Part shown: one piece after another, positions 63,125-64,000 of the stretch
Layout of the letters: every line of letters starts with the position of its first letter
Position numbering within the stretch: the stretch's first letter is position 1
Source of the DNA: Heligmosomoides polygyrus polygyrus
Taxonomy: Eukaryota; Nematoda; Chromadorea; Rhabditida; Heligmosomidae
Direction: 5' to 3'
NCBI GenBank assembly: GCA_947396885.1
Contig: OX377205.1
Coordinates: 55,474,676 to 55,538,675, forward strand
DNA length: 64,000 nucleotides
The notes under the pieces: model-generated
Seen by the model: the letters and a program-made list of their open reading frames with translations, nothing else
What the model was told of the DNA's origin: nothing
Database searches by the model: none
Program-made: the position numbers and the translations under genes

Positions 63125-64000
63125 AAAAGCTCATCTTGAGTTGGGAACCTTTTCTTGTAAGACTAATTTCATTTGTAGTCAACTTGCACATGAAGGCGAA
63201 ATCAGCCATTTACCGTCTGCAATCTAAAGACTGCGCTTACCATCAGCTTAGCCAGCTGCTCCTCTCAAAAAAAAACAACAACGAAACAACCCTCAGCGTA
63301 TTTTACCGGAAAAATTCATTCAAACAGAGACCGCAATCGTGCGTGCAAATTCGCTTTGAGAAGTACTTTTGGGGGACGATCTAGGTCAACCTGTTCCAAC
63401 CGCTACTTCTATTTGCAGAAGGTCCAATTTATCGTGGTGACACTACAGCTGAGAAATCGCTTCCGGCATTTGAGCAAAATGAGAGTGAAATTCTTCTCCA
63501 ACCAAGTGATCTCCCACTTACAAGCAAGTCACTGCACTTCATTCATTTTTAAGTTCCCCTCCATTCGCAAACAAATGCATGACTTATGATAGCGCTGCTT
63601 ATTTTCTATTTTCCTCCCTGCTCTACTAAATATGTGCTCCAATTTCACTACACCCTTGCTAACTGTTCCATGAAGAAATCACAAATGTACGCCTCATTCG
63701 CGTTTTCTCTATATTGAAAGCTGATTTTCTCTGTGAAATGTTTACTACCAAAGCTGCGCTCACTGCATTTTTGCTGAAGATGTCTAGTCCAAATGCACAG
63801 TGGGTTCCCCAACTTGTTCCCGTTGCTAAAGCGCCTGTTTCAAGCCTAAGTGAAAACATCGTCAACGTTCACTTTGTGCTTCAAAAAAAACGTTCCAAAA
63901 ATTGGTGAAGTTTCAAATGATTTTGGGTGATGTGTAATGCTATTCTAGAGTCAAACCCACGCTTTCAAAGGGTGATCTCTTGCTCTTAGAAAATATAAAT
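63125..64000. other. Window end; a weak exon candidate
   Basis: After ctatttgcag at 63420 one frame reads GPIYRGDTTAEKSLPAFEQN, then ESEILLQPSDLPL and a stop near 63551. It looks like a terminal coding exon, but its phase does not fit directly after nekl-2 exon 7. A second protein-like stretch lies at 63714-63907. Neither is assigned. Confidence 0.25.

Noticed and set aside
1..64000. Bacterial-style features such as operons, Shine-Dalgarno sites or rho-independent terminators
   Set aside because: Introns, nematode splice signals and eukaryotic element families make them inapplicable.

Overview
This is eukaryotic DNA, most likely from a parasitic nematode of the hookworm type (order Strongylida). 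That is an inference. It rests on one NEKL-2-like kinase gene with AG/GT introns, a nematode-style TTTCTTTTCAG acceptor 34 bases before its start codon, a mariner close to the size and type of the hookworm element I remember as 'bandit', and RTE, Penelope and DDE element families of hookworm type. There are no bacterial operons, ribosome binding sites or CRISPR arrays. Coding density is very low and most of the window is layered transposable-element debris.

Layout. 1-9.1 kb: decayed RTE-type non-LTR elements (family A; a family B fragment sits inside one of them with an 18-bp target-site duplication, TSD) and a Penelope-like (PLE) fragment with a GIY-YIG endonuclease. 10.07-12.46 kb: a 52-bp satellite split by a 2.1-kb DNA transposon with 0.73-kb inverted arms, itself hit by a 184-bp MITE. 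12.5-13.6 kb: purine-rich degenerate repeats. 13.8-18.8 kb: a minus-strand PLE broken by a 491-bp MITE (9-bp TSD) and by a full-length family B RTE (16-bp TSD). 19.2-20.9 kb: a tRNA-derived SINE, a minisatellite and a PLE-type terminal motif. 24-27.2 kb: an RTE family C endonuclease fragment and a decayed LTR-retrotransposon Gag-protease. 27.2-30.9 kb: a probable mariner carrying a second terminal-inverted-repeat element. 35-39.4 kb: a full-length family A RTE (15-bp TSD) next to a full-length mariner (TA TSD). 39.75-41.62 kb: seven tandem 281-bp units, six with a complete tRNA-like cloverleaf. 42.4-55 kb: the only recognisable host gene, a NEK8/9-type kinase with seven exons found; introns 2 and 5 are swollen by insertions. 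57-64 kb: duplicated repeat modules, a 5-bp-TSD MITE, another transposase C-terminus, a 103-bp palindrome and a 625-bp inverted repeat.

How it fits together. The kinase gene is the functional unit and its introns are a sink for insertions. Several insertions keep clean TSDs, so their relative order can be read (PLE before RTE-B; SINE before the twin-primed RTE-A; satellite before the inverted-arm transposon before the MITE). tRNA-like sequence recurs in unrelated contexts: at the 5' end of an RTE, in transposon arms, in SINEs, and as the tandem array. Every autonomous element examined has lost at least one reading frame or catalytic residue.
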